Positions 1 through 8,460 of a DNA stretch of 64,000 nt are shown here, piece by piece. A program made the translations under genes and the position numbers. The stretch is from Hyphomicrobiales bacterium (lineage in GTDB: Bacteria > Pseudomonadota > Alphaproteobacteria > Rhizobiales > Beijerinckiaceae). The notes under the pieces were generated by a model. The model saw only the letters and a program-made list of their open reading frames with translations, did not search any database and had not been told where the DNA came from. Within the stretch, counting starts at the first letter, position 1; each line of letters begins with the position of its first letter. Where the stretch lies: contig JADJVD010000002.1 in NCBI GenBank assembly GCA_016716745.1, positions 134,033-198,032 on the forward strand, in the 5' to 3' direction.

Positions 1-1149
1 GATGCCCTCCTCGAGGTCGAACTCCCAGGCGCGGTTCTGCTGCGCCATCAGGCGGCGCTGCAACCGGTTGGCCAGGCGCCCGACGACGTTCGACAGATTG
101 GCGAGCTGCTTGTCGAGATAGGAGCGCAGGCGCTCCAGCTCCTCCGGCTCGCACAGATCCTCGGCCGAGGTCTCCTCGTCGAATTTCGTCGTGAAGGCCT
201 TGTAGTCCGGGCCGCGGCCGGGATCGGGCGCGACGTCGCGGCGGCGGCTCTCGGAGGCTTCGTCCGAATCGCCCTCCTCGGCGTCCTCGGGAAACTCGCC
301 GGAGGGCCCGTCCATGGCCTCCATCTCGCCCTCTTCGAGGTCGTCGCGCGAGCCCTCGATGGCCTCCATCTCCATCGCCTCGCCGGAGTCGCTCTCGCCG
401 GCGTCGGCGTCGCCCTCGTCGGGCTGGTCGGGCTTGTTCTCGTCGGTCTCGTCGTCCGGGTCGGCGTCCGGGTCCATGTCCTGCTGGTCGGCCATGTCGA
501 GGTCGGCGAGCAGCTTGTGGACGATTTTGGCGACGGCGCGCTGGTTCTCGACCTCGCCGGCGAGCCTGTCGAGATCGGCGCCGGCGCGCGCCTCGATATG
601 GTCGCGCCATTGTTCGACAAGGGGACGGGCGGCGGCCGGGATCGGCCGGCCGGTCATCCGCTCGCGGGCGAGCATCGCCACCGCCTCCTCGATCGGGGCG
701 TCGGCGCGGTCGCTCACCCCGTCGAGATGGGCGCGGTGGTAGCGGTCCTCGATCATCGCGTCGAGATTGGCGGCGACGCCGACCATGCGCCGGGCGCCGA
801 CCGATTCGACGCGCGCCTGCTCGACCGCCTCGAAGACGGCGCGGGCGGCCGGGTTCTGCGGCGAGAGCTTGCGGTGCACGGCGGCGTCGTGGACAGCCAG
901 GCGCAGCGCCATCGCGTCGGCATGGCCGCGCACGACCGAGGCCTCCTTCAGCGTCATCTTGCGCGAGGGCTCGGGCAGGCGGGCGCGCGCGCCCTCGGGG
1001 CTGGCGACGACGGAGGGGCGGTCGGAGGCGTAGGTGACCTCGAGCGTCGGCGACTGCGCCAGCGCCCGCATGGCCGAGGCGACGGCCCGCTTGAACGGCT
1101 CCTGCGGCGGCTCTTTCGGCGAGGAAACGGGCTTGCGGTTGGAGGTCAT
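1..1149 (-). CDS. cobT: Cobaltochelatase subunit CobT (partial, C-terminus off the window)
   Basis: CobT is the AAA-associated, VWA-containing subunit of the aerobic CobN/CobS/CobT cobaltochelatase, which inserts cobalt into hydrogenobyrinic acid a,c-diamide in the cytoplasm. The start is the ATG at 1149 (MTSNRKPVSSPKEPP). The reading frame is open to base 1, giving about 383 residues. The N-terminal region has the family's conserved helical part (residues near 100-115 read QNPAARAVFEAVEQARVESV). A long acidic linker rich in D, E, P and S follows at about 225-310, and the frame then re-enters conserved sequence (FTTKFDEETSAEDLCEPEEL). The C-terminal VWA/MIDAS domain must lie left of the window. 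It is the last gene of a leftward run after sdhCDA and the DUF433 gene, with a gap of about 120 nt. A pduO-type adenosyltransferase for the same cofactor lies 62 kb away. Confidence 0.9.
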   Translation of the reverse strand, partial: MTSNRKPVSSPKEPPQEPFKRAVASAMRALAQSPTLEVTYASDRPSVVASPEGARARLPEPSRKMTLKEASVVRGHADAMALRLAVHDAAVHRKLSPQNPAARAVFEAVEQARVESVGARRMVGVAANLDAMIEDRYHRAHLDGVSDRADAPIEEAVAMLARERMTGRPIPAAARPLVEQWRDHIEARAGADLDRLAGEVENQRAVAKIVHKLLADLDMADQQDMDPDADPDDETDENKPDQPDEGDADAGESDSGEAMEMEAIEGSRDDLEEGEMEAMDGPSGEFPEDAEEGDSDEASESRRRDVAPDPGRGPDYKAFTTKFDEETSAEDLCEPEELERLRSYLDKQLANLSNVVGRLANRLQRRLMAQQNRAWEFDLEEGI

Positions 1150-1272
1150 CGGGCGTCCGGCGCGCGACGGCGCGAGGGTTCACAGATCGGGGGTTTTGGC
1201 GGGCGTGTCAACGCGGGGCGGCGATCAACCGGCGTCGGTCAGCGGCGGCAGGCGCAGGCGCGCCGCTTGGCG

Positions 1273-1503
1273 TCATTCCGCCGCGTCGAGGGCGATGTCG
1301 CGTCCCTGCGCCAGCCGTGCCGCGTAGCGGATCGCCTCGCGCATGTCCGGCTCGGTGAGACAGGGGTAGTCGCGCAGCACATCCTCGATGGACGCGCCGA
1401 CGCCGAGCTGGCCGACGACTGCCCCAACCGTCACCCGCGCGCCGCGAATGCAGGGCTTGCCGCCCATGACGGCGGGATCGCGGCCGATGCGGGCGAAGGA
1501 CAT
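1273..1503 (-). CDS. DUF433 domain protein, orphan antitoxin-like
   Basis: A 76-residue protein starting MSFARIGRDPAVMGGKPCIR. The motif GGKPCIRGARVTV is the signature of DUF433. This small winged-helix-like domain is often the antitoxin half of toxin-antitoxin pairs with PIN-like toxins, and is sometimes found alone. The start at 1503 is chosen because an in-frame start further upstream would run into the sdhA stop region. No toxin gene lies beside it: cobT follows downstream and sdhA precedes it by about 40 nt. It occupies the place where sdhB usually sits in alphaproteobacterial sdhCDAB operons. The family call is firm, but the role is unknown. Confidence 0.75.
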   Translation of the reverse strand: MSFARIGRDPAVMGGKPCIRGARVTVGAVVGQLGVGASIEDVLRDYPCLTEPDMREAIRYAARLAQGRDIALDAAE

Positions 1504-1542
1504 GGGCCGGAGGCTATCGTGCTCCGGCCGCGCCTCCAATTT

Positions 1543-3370
1543 TCAGTACACGCGCGCCTTCGGCTCGATGTAGGCGACCTCGTTGGTCATCGTGTAGCTG
1601 TGCACCGGGCGGTAGTCGATCGCCACCGACTTGGCCTGATCGTCGATGCTGGCCAGCGTGTGCTTCATCCAGTTGACGTCGTCGCGCTGGGCGTAGTCCT
1701 CGCGGGCGTGGGCGCCGCGCGACTCCTTGCGGTTCTCCGCGCCGTCCATCGTCACCACGGCCTGGATGATGAGGTTCTCGTACTCCAGCGTCTCGATGAG
1801 GTCGGAGTTCCAGACCAGCGAGCGGTCGGTCACGCGCACGTCGGCGGAGGACTTCCACACCTCGTGGATGAGGCGCTTGCCTTCCTCGAGCGTCGGGCCG
1901 TCGCGATAGACGGCGCAGTTGTTCTGCATGACGCGCTGCATGTTGAGGCGCAGATCCGCCGTCGGCGCGCCGCCATTGGCGTGGCGCAGACGGTCGAGGC
2001 GCGACAGCGACAGGTCGGCCGAGTCGGCCGGCAGGTCGGGCTGCTTCTCGCCGGGCTTGACCAGCTCGGCGGCGCGCAGGCCGGCGGCGCGGCCGAACAC
2101 GACGAGGTCGATCAGCGAGTTGGAGCCGAGGCGGTTGGCGCCGTGCACGGAGACGCAGGCCGCCTCGCCGATCGCCATCAGGCCCGGCACCACGACGTCG
2201 GGATCGCCGTCCTTCTTGCGCAGAACCTCGCCGTGATAGTTCGTCGGGATGCCGCCCATGTTGTAGTGCACGGTCGGCAGAACCGGGATCGGCTCCTTGG
2301 TGACGTCGACGCCGGCGAAGATCTTGGCGCTCTCCGAGATGCCGGGCAGGCGCTCGTGCAGGATCTTCGGGTCGAGATGGTCGAGGTGCAGGAAGATGTG
2401 GTCCTTGCCCTTGCCGACGCCGCGGCCCTCGCGGATCTCCATCGTCATGGCGCGCGAGACCATGTCGCGCGGGGCGAGGTCCTTCACGCTGGGCGCATAA
2501 CGCTCCATGAAGCGCTCGCCGGCGGAGTTGGTGAGATAGCCGCCCTCGCCGCGCGCGCCCTCGGTGATGAGGCAGCCCGCGCCGTAGATGCCGGTCGGGT
2601 GGAACTGCACGAACTCCATGTCCTGCAACGGCAGGCCGGCGCGCAGCACCATGCCGCCGCCGTCGCCGGTGCAGGTGTGGGCCGAGGTCGCCGAGAAATA
2701 GGCGCGGCCGTAGCCGCCGGTCGCCAGAATGACGAGCTGGGCGCGGAAGCGGTGGATCGTGCCGTCGTCCATCTTCAGGCAGACGACGCCGCGGCAGCGC
2801 CCTTCGGCGTCCATGATCAGGTCGATGGCGAAATACTCGATGAAGAACTCGGTCGTGTAGCGCAGCGCCTGGCCGTAGAGCGTGTGCAGCATGGCGTGGC
2901 CGGTGCGGTCGGCCGCCGCGCAGGTGCGCTGGGCGGGCGGGCCGCGTCCATAGTCGGTCGTCATGCCGCCGAAGGGGCGCTGGTAGATCTTGCCGTCGAC
3001 GGTGCGCGAGAAGGGCACGCCCCAGTGCTCGAGCTCGTACACGGCGGCCGGCGCGTTGCGGCGTCAGATATTCGATGGCGTCCTGATCGCCCAGCCAGTC
3101 CGATCCCTTCACGGTGTCGTACATGTGCCACTTCCACTCGTCCGGGCCCATGTTGGCGAGCGCGGCGGCGACGCCCCCCTGCGCCGCGACGGTGTGCGAG
3201 CGGGTCGGGAACACCTTGGTGATGCAGGCGGTGCGCAGGCCCGCCTGCGAGCAGCCGACGGTGGCGCGCAGGCCCGCGCCGCCGGCGCCGACCACCACGA
3301 CGTCGAAGGTGTGGTCGGTGATCGGATAGGCGGTGTTGGCGGGGGCTTTGGCGGCGCCGTTCATGGCCAT
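1543..3370 (-). CDS. sdhA: Succinate dehydrogenase flavoprotein subunit (frameshifted as given)
   Basis: SdhA oxidises succinate to fumarate with covalently bound FAD as part of complex II on the cytoplasmic face of the inner membrane. The N-terminal part from 3370 has the FAD-binding VVVVGAGGAGLRA (about residues 24-36) and the FAD-linking histidine region TRSHTVAAQGG. The rest, in another frame to 1543, has the capping and active-site regions (QFHPTGIYGAGCLITEGARG, NMGGIPTNYHG, SVHGANRLGSNSLIDLVVFG). The frames join at about 3055-3063. Removing one base from the short G/C run there would restore the expected EYLTRNAPAAVYELEHWG. The total corresponds to the normal length of about 610 residues. 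It follows sdhC and sdhD. Because it is a core TCA enzyme with no other decay, an assembly error is the simplest explanation. Confidence 0.9.
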
Positions 3371-3455
3371 GAGCGTGATGCCTTGCGTGATGTCGTGTGT
3401 GTGGGCGCGGGCGCCGGGAGGGAAGGCGCGCCCGCGGCCGGGCGCGCGCTCGTCG

Positions 3456-3848
3456 TCAGACGAAGCTGATCTTGAGGACGGCGTAGACGCTGGCGAGGGC
3501 GACGGCGCCGCAGAACAGCGCGTTGCCGATCAGCGCCCATTCGCGCTGATGGTCGTTGGGCACGTAATCCTCGATGATCGTGCGCATGCCGATCATCATG
3601 TGGTAGGCCGCCGTCAGCGTGAAGGCGAGCATCAGGATCGCCGGCAAGGGCCGCGCCATGGTCGCGCGCACCGCGTTGTAGTCCTGGCCGACGAGCGTCA
3701 GCATCAGGATCGTCACCGCGATCAGCAGCAGCGCGAGGGCGACGGCGGTCACGCGCATCGCCCACAGATGGCCGGTGCCCGAGCGGGCCGAGCCGAGATG
3801 GCGGATGCGCGAGAGCGGCGTGCGCAGCGAGTTGGGGGCGTTGGACAT
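3456..3848 (-). CDS. sdhD: Succinate dehydrogenase membrane anchor SdhD
   Basis: A 130-residue hydrophobic membrane anchor of complex II that helps hold heme b and the ubiquinone site. Three membrane segments are visible at about residues 30-52, 68-88 and 103-125. The segment AAYHMMIGMRTIIEDYV carries the conserved histidine and the R/D-containing loop typical of alphaproteobacterial SdhD. It starts at the ATG at 3848, 10 nt after the sdhC stop, and ends 85 nt before sdhA. Length and position in the sdhC-D-A order fit the family. Confidence 0.9.
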   Translation of the reverse strand: MSNAPNSLRTPLSRIRHLGSARSGTGHLWAMRVTAVALALLLIAVTILMLTLVGQDYNAVRATMARPLPAILMLAFTLTAAYHMMIGMRTIIEDYVPNDHQREWALIGNALFCGAVALASVYAVLKISFV

Positions 3849-3858
3849 GCGATCCTCC

Positions 3859-4284
3859 TCAGCGCAGCGCGTAGGCGGCGATCCACACCAGCAGCGTCAG
3901 GCCGACGCCGCCGACGAGGGTGGCCTGCGCCAGCCATTCGCGCTGGGGATGCTCCATGCCGCGGCCGGTGTCCCATACGAAGTGCCGCAGCCCGCCCATG
4001 AAGTGGGTGAACAGCGCCAGGGTGAAGCCGAACAGAACGAGCCGGCCGAACCAGGAGGTCAGGATGTCGGTCGCGAACTGGAAGGCGCGCGCATCGGTCG
4101 CCAGCGCCAGCAGCCACCAGACGAGCAGCAGCGAGCCCAGGTAGAGCGCCGCGCCGGTGATGCGATGCGTGATCGACATCATCATCGTCAGCATCGGCCG
4201 GTAGATCTGCAGGTGCGGCGAGAGCGGGCGCTCCGCCGCGCTGACGCGCGGCCGCTTGTCGGCGGGCGTGGAAGCCTCGGCCAT
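3859..4284 (-). CDS. sdhC: Succinate dehydrogenase cytochrome b556 subunit SdhC
   Basis: A 141-residue cytochrome b subunit of complex II. The motif RPLSPHLQIYRPMLTMMMSI is followed by HRITGAALYLG. This is the classic SdhC signature, with the serine and arginine near the quinone site and the first membrane helix. A later conserved block, THFMGGLRHFVWDTGRGM, contains the heme b ligand histidine. Three membrane helices are visible. It is the first gene of the leftward sdhCDA set. The 304-nt region upstream (to 4588) must hold the operon promoter. Confidence 0.93.
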   Translation of the reverse strand: MAEASTPADKRPRVSAAERPLSPHLQIYRPMLTMMMSITHRITGAALYLGSLLLVWWLLALATDARAFQFATDILTSWFGRLVLFGFTLALFTHFMGGLRHFVWDTGRGMEHPQREWLAQATLVGGVGLTLLVWIAAYALR

Positions 4285-4588
4285 CGAACGGTCTCCAACT
4301 GGATTGCGGCCCCCAGCAGGCCGGCCGCTCGTCCATTACTGCGATCGTCGTCGACAGGCAACACAGCCGAAGGTAGGGAAAAGCGGGAGGAGCTATCGCG
4401 CAGGGGCCGGGCGCACTGCGATCTTCGGCGCAATTGCGAGGCGGTTGAGCGAGAGGAGCACGGATGCCGACGATCAGGCCCTCGATCAGGCCATCGATCA
4501 CGCTTGGGCTGTGCGCGCCGCTCGCTGCGGGCGTTCACTTCATTAATAGCGCCAACACGCGATACGTGCAGGATCCCATCGACGGAGT
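4285..4588. other. Intergenic region between divergent sdhC and the DUF6688-like gene
   Basis: A stretch of 304 nt without a credible gene. It must contain the leftward sdh promoter and a rightward promoter for the membrane protein gene. It becomes less GC-rich from about 4530 (TTCATTAATAGCG). No convincing -35/-10 pair, operator palindrome or riboswitch could be recognised by eye. Confidence 0.4.
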
Positions 4589-5467
4589 TTGCCGTCATTT
4601 GCGCCTTTGAATGCAGAATACGCCGTCTATACGTCTGTCCTGGTCGTGATTTGGGTTGTCGTGGCGCTCTATCTGGCGATACGAAAGAACGTTGCAAATC
4701 ATCTATTTGAGGTTCTGGTCCAGTTTCTGTTCTGGTCCGGCGCGGCGCTCGTGGCGGCGGCGGGCGCGCATTTCTCGGCTTTGGGAGGCGCTCCGTTCGT
4801 CGCGCCACTGTGGCCGCTGCTCGTCGTTTCGCTGGCGTTCGGGATTGTCCGGTCGATCCGATTGTCGCGCGGGGGTCCGGGTTCGCTTACACCGCCGCTG
4901 GTCGGCGGCGCGCTGGCGGCGGCGGCCGTTTATGTCGCAGCGCGAACGCCCAATCCGCTGCACGACGCGTTCACGCGGACCATCGGCCTCACATTCTCCG
5001 ACACGCCGGTCGTCACTCCGTGCGGCCACTATCTCTGCACCATCGGCGCGAACGGCCATCCCGGCGTCGTGCGCCCCGTGCGGATGGGCTGGCGGCGGGG
5101 CGAGACGATCGTCTGCACGCGGCAACTCTTGATCGCCAACGCGTTCGAAGAACTGATTGCGGAGCGATGGCCGGGTCTGCACGGATGGATCAGGCCGCGC
5201 TACGACGCCATCGGCCGGGTCGCCGGCCGCTACTACGGTTTGTTCGCGCACAAATGGGTCTGCGATCTCGTCTATCTGGCGATGAAGCCGGCCGAGTGGG
5301 CTTTTCTGCTGACCCTGCGCTTGCTCGATCCGCGTGCGGAAGAGCGCATCGCGAGGCAATATGCGCCGCCCGCGCCCGTTCCTGCTGCGGCGCCGGTCAG
5401 GCCCCGGCCCGGCCCGCCTTCGCCGCCCGCCGGTCGCGGATCGCGGCCGCCAGGCGCGCCGCCATGA
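4589..5467 (+). CDS. DUF6688-like integral membrane protein of unknown function
   Basis: A 292-residue protein. Four hydrophobic segments fill the first 120 residues (about 13-30, 42-62, 70-90, 102-120). A conserved-looking soluble region follows: PCGHYLCTIGANGHPGVVRP, then RQLLIANAFEELIAERWPGL, then DLVYLAMKPAEWAFLL. This layout (Cys and His in a short loop, GHP, RQL and a C-terminal KPAEW) resembles the uncharacterised DUF6688 family. That assignment is from memory of the family pattern and is tentative. The start is TTG at 4589 with a GGAG about 4 nt upstream, so it could be misplaced. The Pro/Ala-rich tail overlaps the 3' end of the convergent hydrolase gene by 71 nt. Confidence 0.55.
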   Translation: MPSFAPLNAEYAVYTSVLVVIWVVVALYLAIRKNVANHLFEVLVQFLFWSGAALVAAAGAHFSALGGAPFVAPLWPLLVVSLAFGIVRSIRLSRGGPGSLTPPLVGGALAAAAVYVAARTPNPLHDAFTRTIGLTFSDTPVVTPCGHYLCTIGANGHPGVVRPVRMGWRRGETIVCTRQLLIANAFEELIAERWPGLHGWIRPRYDAIGRVAGRYYGLFAHKWVCDLVYLAMKPAEWAFLLTLRLLDPRAEERIARQYAPPAPVPAAAPVRPRPGPPSPPAGRGSRPPGAPP

Positions 5468-6011
5468 CCGCCGTGTCGGCCTCGACGATGCGGGCGTATT
5501 CGCCGGCGAGATTGGCGAGGGACAGCGCGTGGACCTCCGCCGCACTCCAGCGCCGGCCGGCGGCGTCCGTTTTTGCGCTCGCCCGGCAGGCGTCGGCGAC
5601 GACGAACACGCGGTAGCCGAGATCGCCGGCCGCCCGGGCGGTCGCCTCAACCGAGTTCTGGGTCAGAACGCCGCACAGGACGAGGGCGGTGACGCCGAGC
5701 TTCGTCAGCGCGGCGTCGAGGCGCCCGTCGGCGAAGGCGCTGGTCGCCTCCTTGCCGACCACGGCCTCGCCGGGCGCCGGCGCGGCGCAGGGCTTGAAGA
5801 CGTGGCCCGGCGTCTCCGCCCGGTAGGGCGAGCGCGGTTCAGGCGAATCGTGGCGGATATGGACGACCGGCAGGCCATGCCCGCGCCAGCCCGCCAGCAG
5901 GGCGGCGACGTTCGCCTCCGCTCCGGGGTTGTTCAACTCGCCCCAGCGCGGATCGTCGATCGCCGCCTGCATGTCGACGACCAGCAGAACCGTGTCGGGC
6001 GGCAAGCGCAT
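5397..6011 (-). CDS. Isochorismatase-family cysteine hydrolase
   Basis: A 204-residue cytoplasmic hydrolase of the isochorismatase/nicotinamidase superfamily. The catalytic triad is visible: Asp13 in LLVVDMQ, Lys87 in VVGKEATSAF and Cys113 in LVLCGVLTQNSVEATARAA. There is no metal-site signature of nicotinamidases, and no isochorismate or siderophore genes lie nearby, so the substrate is open; it could be an amide or N-carbamoyl compound. It ends convergently with the membrane protein gene and starts 10 nt after the mesaconyl-CoA hydratase stop, so it is likely the last gene of that leftward unit. Confidence 0.8.
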   Translation of the reverse strand: MRLPPDTVLLVVDMQAAIDDPRWGELNNPGAEANVAALLAGWRGHGLPVVHIRHDSPEPRSPYRAETPGHVFKPCAAPAPGEAVVGKEATSAFADGRLDAALTKLGVTALVLCGVLTQNSVEATARAAGDLGYRVFVVADACRASAKTDAAGRRWSAAEVHALSLANLAGEYARIVEADTAVMAARLAAAIRDRRAAKAGRAGA

Positions 6012-6021
6012 CGCCGCCGCC

Positions 6022-7113
6022 TCAGCGCGGGATCAGCGCCCAGTAGTCGAGATCGAGGATGACGGCGGGATCCGGCTTGCCGTCCGGCCCTTCGAGCGGG
6101 AAGTCGGCGCAGGGCCGGTCCTTCGTGGCGATGGTGCGCAGCCGCAGCGCGCCGACGTCGTCGCGCCCCTCGACGCCGCTCGTCGCCAAGACCTCCGTCC
6201 AGGCGTGCACCGTGCCGCCGGCGAACAGCGGGGCGACGTGGCGCCCGCCATTGATCGCGGCGATGTGGAAGGCGTTGGACAGGCCGTTGAAGGACAGCGC
6301 GCGGGCGAGCGAGATGACGTGCCCGCCATAGATGAGGCGACGGCCGAAGCGGCCCTGCCCTTCGGTGAACTGGTTGAAATGCACCTTGGCGGTGTTCTGG
6401 TAGAGGCGGGTCGCCAGCATGTGCTCGGCCTCCTCCACCGTCATGCCGTCGACATGGTCGATCCGCTCGCCCTTGTGGTAGTCGGCGAAGCGGAAGGGCG
6501 CGCCGGAGAGCGCCAGGTCGTAATGCCGGGCGTCGATCGGCGGGCAGGCGTCGCCGAGGCTCGATGCGTCGAGCGCCTTGGGCAGGTCGGGAACCTTCTC
6601 CTCCTCGATCTGCGCGTCGACGTCGCGCTTCCTCACCATCACCCAGCGCACATAGTCGAGCACCACGTCGCCGCGCTGGTTGGTCCCCTTCGAGCGCACA
6701 TAGACGACGCCGGTCTGGCGGTTGGAGTTCTCCTTGAGGCCGATCACCTCCGAGGTCGAGGCCAGCGTGTCGCCGGGATAGACGGGCGCAAGGAAGCGGC
6801 AGCCGGCGTAGCCGAGATTGGCGACCGCGTTGAGCGAGACGTCCGGCACCGTCTTGCCGAAGACGATGTGGAAGACGAGCAGATCGTCGACGGGCGCGCG
6901 CGGATAGCCGATCCGTTTGGCGAAGGCGTCCGACGACTGCACGGCGAAGCGCGATCCGTAGAGCGCGGTGTAGAGGGCGACGTCGCCCTCGGTCACGGTG
7001 CGGGGGGTGGCGTGGCGGATCGTCTGGCCGAGGCGGAAATCCTCGAAGAAGTTCCCGGCGGCGGTCTTGGTGGCGCTGTCGGTCGCGCTCTTGCTCGCGG
7101 TGTCGGCGGTCAT
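6022..7113 (-). CDS. mcd: Mesaconyl-CoA hydratase (beta-methylmalyl-CoA dehydratase), MaoC family
   Basis: A 363-residue enzyme that interconverts beta-methylmalyl-CoA and mesaconyl-C1-CoA in the ethylmalonyl-CoA pathway, used for acetyl-CoA assimilation and glyoxylate regeneration when isocitrate lyase is absent. It contains two hotdog/MaoC halves. Features matching the family are GNFFEDFRLGQTIRHATPRT, ITEGDVALYT-like VTEGDVALYTALYGSRF, DLLVFHIVFGKTVPDVSLNA, and in the second half ATRLYQNTAKVHFNQF, GRRLIYGGHVISLARALSFN and RTIATKDRPC. The start ATG at 7113 overlaps the stop of the upstream DUF167 gene by 4 nt (ATGA). No other ethylmalonyl-CoA pathway gene is in the window. Many genomes call it mch or meaC. 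Confidence 0.88.
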   Translation of the reverse strand: MTADTASKSATDSATKTAAGNFFEDFRLGQTIRHATPRTVTEGDVALYTALYGSRFAVQSSDAFAKRIGYPRAPVDDLLVFHIVFGKTVPDVSLNAVANLGYAGCRFLAPVYPGDTLASTSEVIGLKENSNRQTGVVYVRSKGTNQRGDVVLDYVRWVMVRKRDVDAQIEEEKVPDLPKALDASSLGDACPPIDARHYDLALSGAPFRFADYHKGERIDHVDGMTVEEAEHMLATRLYQNTAKVHFNQFTEGQGRFGRRLIYGGHVISLARALSFNGLSNAFHIAAINGGRHVAPLFAGGTVHAWTEVLATSGVEGRDDVGALRLRTIATKDRPCADFPLEGPDGKPDPAVILDLDYWALIPR

Positions 7114-7484
7114 GGCTTGCCCTTCTTGGTCTTGCTCGTGTCTCTGTCGCCGCCGGCGAGCGCCGACAGGGCGGCGGCGAGGGCGGCCGGTTCGCCGCGA
7201 ATCGCCAGCGTCTTCACGCGCGCCGTCGCGCCGGCGGCGAGCGTCACCGCCGAGGCCGGCAGGCCGAGCCGCTCGGCGACGAGGCGCGTCAGCGCCGCAT
7301 TCGCCTTGTTGTTCTCGGGGACGGCGCGCACGCGGGCGCGCAGCACGGCGCGGCCGTCGTCGCGCGTCTCGCAACCGTCGAGGCCGTCGCGGTCGGCCTT
7401 CGGCGTCAGCCGCACGCTGAGGCTCACGCCGTCCGGCCGTTCGCTCCAGGCGAGCGCGGATGCGGGCTGCGGCGCGCCGGCCAC
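7110..7484 (-). CDS. DUF167 (YggU) family protein
   Basis: A 124-residue protein with the DUF167 core: VSLSVRLTPKADRDGLDGCE, VLRARVRAVPENNKANAALTRL and LAAGATARVKTLAI. The conserved PENNKAN segment and the Lys in RLTPKA are diagnostic. The function is unknown; the family is small, cytoplasmic and very often beside yggT, as here. It sits 4 nt downstream of the YggT gene and overlaps the next gene start by 4 nt, forming a three- or four-gene leftward unit. The C-terminal tail (about 10 residues, KTKKGKP) is basic. Confidence 0.85.
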   Translation of the reverse strand: MAGAPQPASALAWSERPDGVSLSVRLTPKADRDGLDGCETRDDGRAVLRARVRAVPENNKANAALTRLVAERLGLPASAVTLAAGATARVKTLAIRGEPAALAAALSALAGGDRDTSKTKKGKP

Positions 7485-7487
7485 GGA

Positions 7488-7778
7488 TCAGAACACGTTC
7501 GGATAGATGTAGCGGACGATGACGCTCTGCAGGAAGAACACGCCGAGCAACAGCACGATCGGCGAAATGTCGACGCCGCCGAGATTGGGCAGCCGCGCGC
7601 GGATCGGCCCGAGCAGCGGCTCGGTCACCGCGTTGATCGCCTGCCACACCGCGCGCACGACGTCGTTGCTGTAGTTCACCACGTTGAAGGCGAGCAGCCA
7701 CGACAGGATCGCGCCGGCGATGACGACATAGGTGTAAAGGTTCAGAACGATCAGAACGACGTCGAGAATGGCGCGCAT
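7488..7778 (-). CDS. YggT family membrane protein
   Basis: A 96-residue protein with two YggT hydrophobic segments, at about 3-28 and 70-92. The conserved AILSWLLAFNVVNYSNDVVR and TEPLLGPIRARLPNLGGVDISP are the family hallmarks. The start is placed at the ATG at 7778 (MRAILDVVLIVLNLYTYVV), because upstream in-frame codons encode Arg/Ala-rich sequence without family similarity. YggT proteins are inner-membrane proteins linked to osmotic tolerance or septum-related functions in some bacteria. It is the first gene of the unit with DUF167 and mcd, and lies 160 nt from the divergent tRNA. Confidence 0.85.
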   Translation of the reverse strand: MRAILDVVLIVLNLYTYVVIAGAILSWLLAFNVVNYSNDVVRAVWQAINAVTEPLLGPIRARLPNLGGVDISPIVLLLGVFFLQSVIVRYIYPNVF

Positions 7779-7938
7779 CACGTGGGCTCCGCAGGGGGCG
7801 CGACCGATGTAGAGGCGCCAAGCGCCCGCCGCAACCCTCGCGGCGGCGCGCATCCGGCGCGCGCGCCCAAATCGGCGCAGGACCGCGCCAGCCGCGTTGA
7901 CAGGGGCAGGGGCGGGGCCGTATACCCCGCGCCGGTTC

Positions 7939-8014
7939 GGGGCTGTAGCTCAGATGGGAGAGCGCTGCAATCGCACTGCAGAGGTCGTGAGTTCGAATCT
8001 CATCAGCTCCACCA
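7939..8014 (+). tRNA. tRNA-Ala (anticodon CGC)
   Basis: A 76-nt cloverleaf including an encoded CCA. The acceptor arms are GGGGCTG (7939-7945) and CAGCTCC (8004-8010) with one G-T pair, discriminator A8011 and CCA 8012-8014. The D-arm is GCTC/GAGC. The anticodon stem is CTGCA/TGCAG with loop ATCGCAC, so the anticodon is CGC, reading GCG, an abundant alanine codon in this GC-rich genome. The T-arm is GTGAG-TTCGAAT-CTCAT. It is a single-copy transcript, with no neighbouring tRNA or rRNA. It is followed by a gene-free, partly decayed region. Confidence 0.93.
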
Positions 8015-8139
8015 ACCACAATTCGTTGTTCTGACTGGTTTTTCCACTCCGCCGACGGCCGGGCGGCGGGGCGCCCGCCGCATCGTCGGCGCGTGCGTGC
8101 GCTGCCGCTTTCGTTGGGTGCAGGGGTGATCGGCGCGAC

Positions 8140-8460
8140 GGCGAATGTCGTGAACATCCTGCATGTCGGCAAGGCTCGTCGCCCTGGAACGAAGGGACAA
8201 CTCCACCGCAAGGATCGCCGCGCCGGCGCGGAACAGGTGGAGATCGACGCGCCCGACGCCGAAATCGACTTTCCGGCGAGCATCCGCATCGCCCCATTCG
8301 ACGGAGAGGTCGCGCACGTCGCTTCCGCGGAAAAGCCAAATGGGCCGCGAGCCGATGTCGTCCGACTGTCGAGCGAACGGGAACGCTTGCACGAACTCGT
8401 GAAGACAGGCGCTTTCTGCGTCGACATCGTAAGCCCGGTCGGGGGTCTTGTCGGAAAGCT
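8140..8460 (-). pseudogene. Decayed fragment of an uncharacterised protein gene
   Basis: One minus-strand frame reads like genuine protein for about 100 residues: ACLHEFVQAFPFARQ, then IWLFRGSDVRDLSVEW, then VDLHLFRAGAAILAVELS and SLADMQDVHDIRRRA. The alternation FHxFVQxFxF...LFRRxDV...VDLxLFxxGxAxLAVE resembles the N-terminal domain of an uncharacterised family of large, often membrane-bound bacterial proteins; this is a recollection and not a verified hit. On both sides the frame turns into low-quality Arg-rich sequence with no start, so it looks like a truncated remnant. Confidence 0.35.

Noticed and set aside
517..3222. A 901-codon open frame on the plus strand opposite cobT and sdhA
   Set aside because: Its translation is Arg/Ala/Gly/His-rich and matches the antisense of conserved cobT, DUF433 and sdhA codons. 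Long antisense frames are expected at this GC content.
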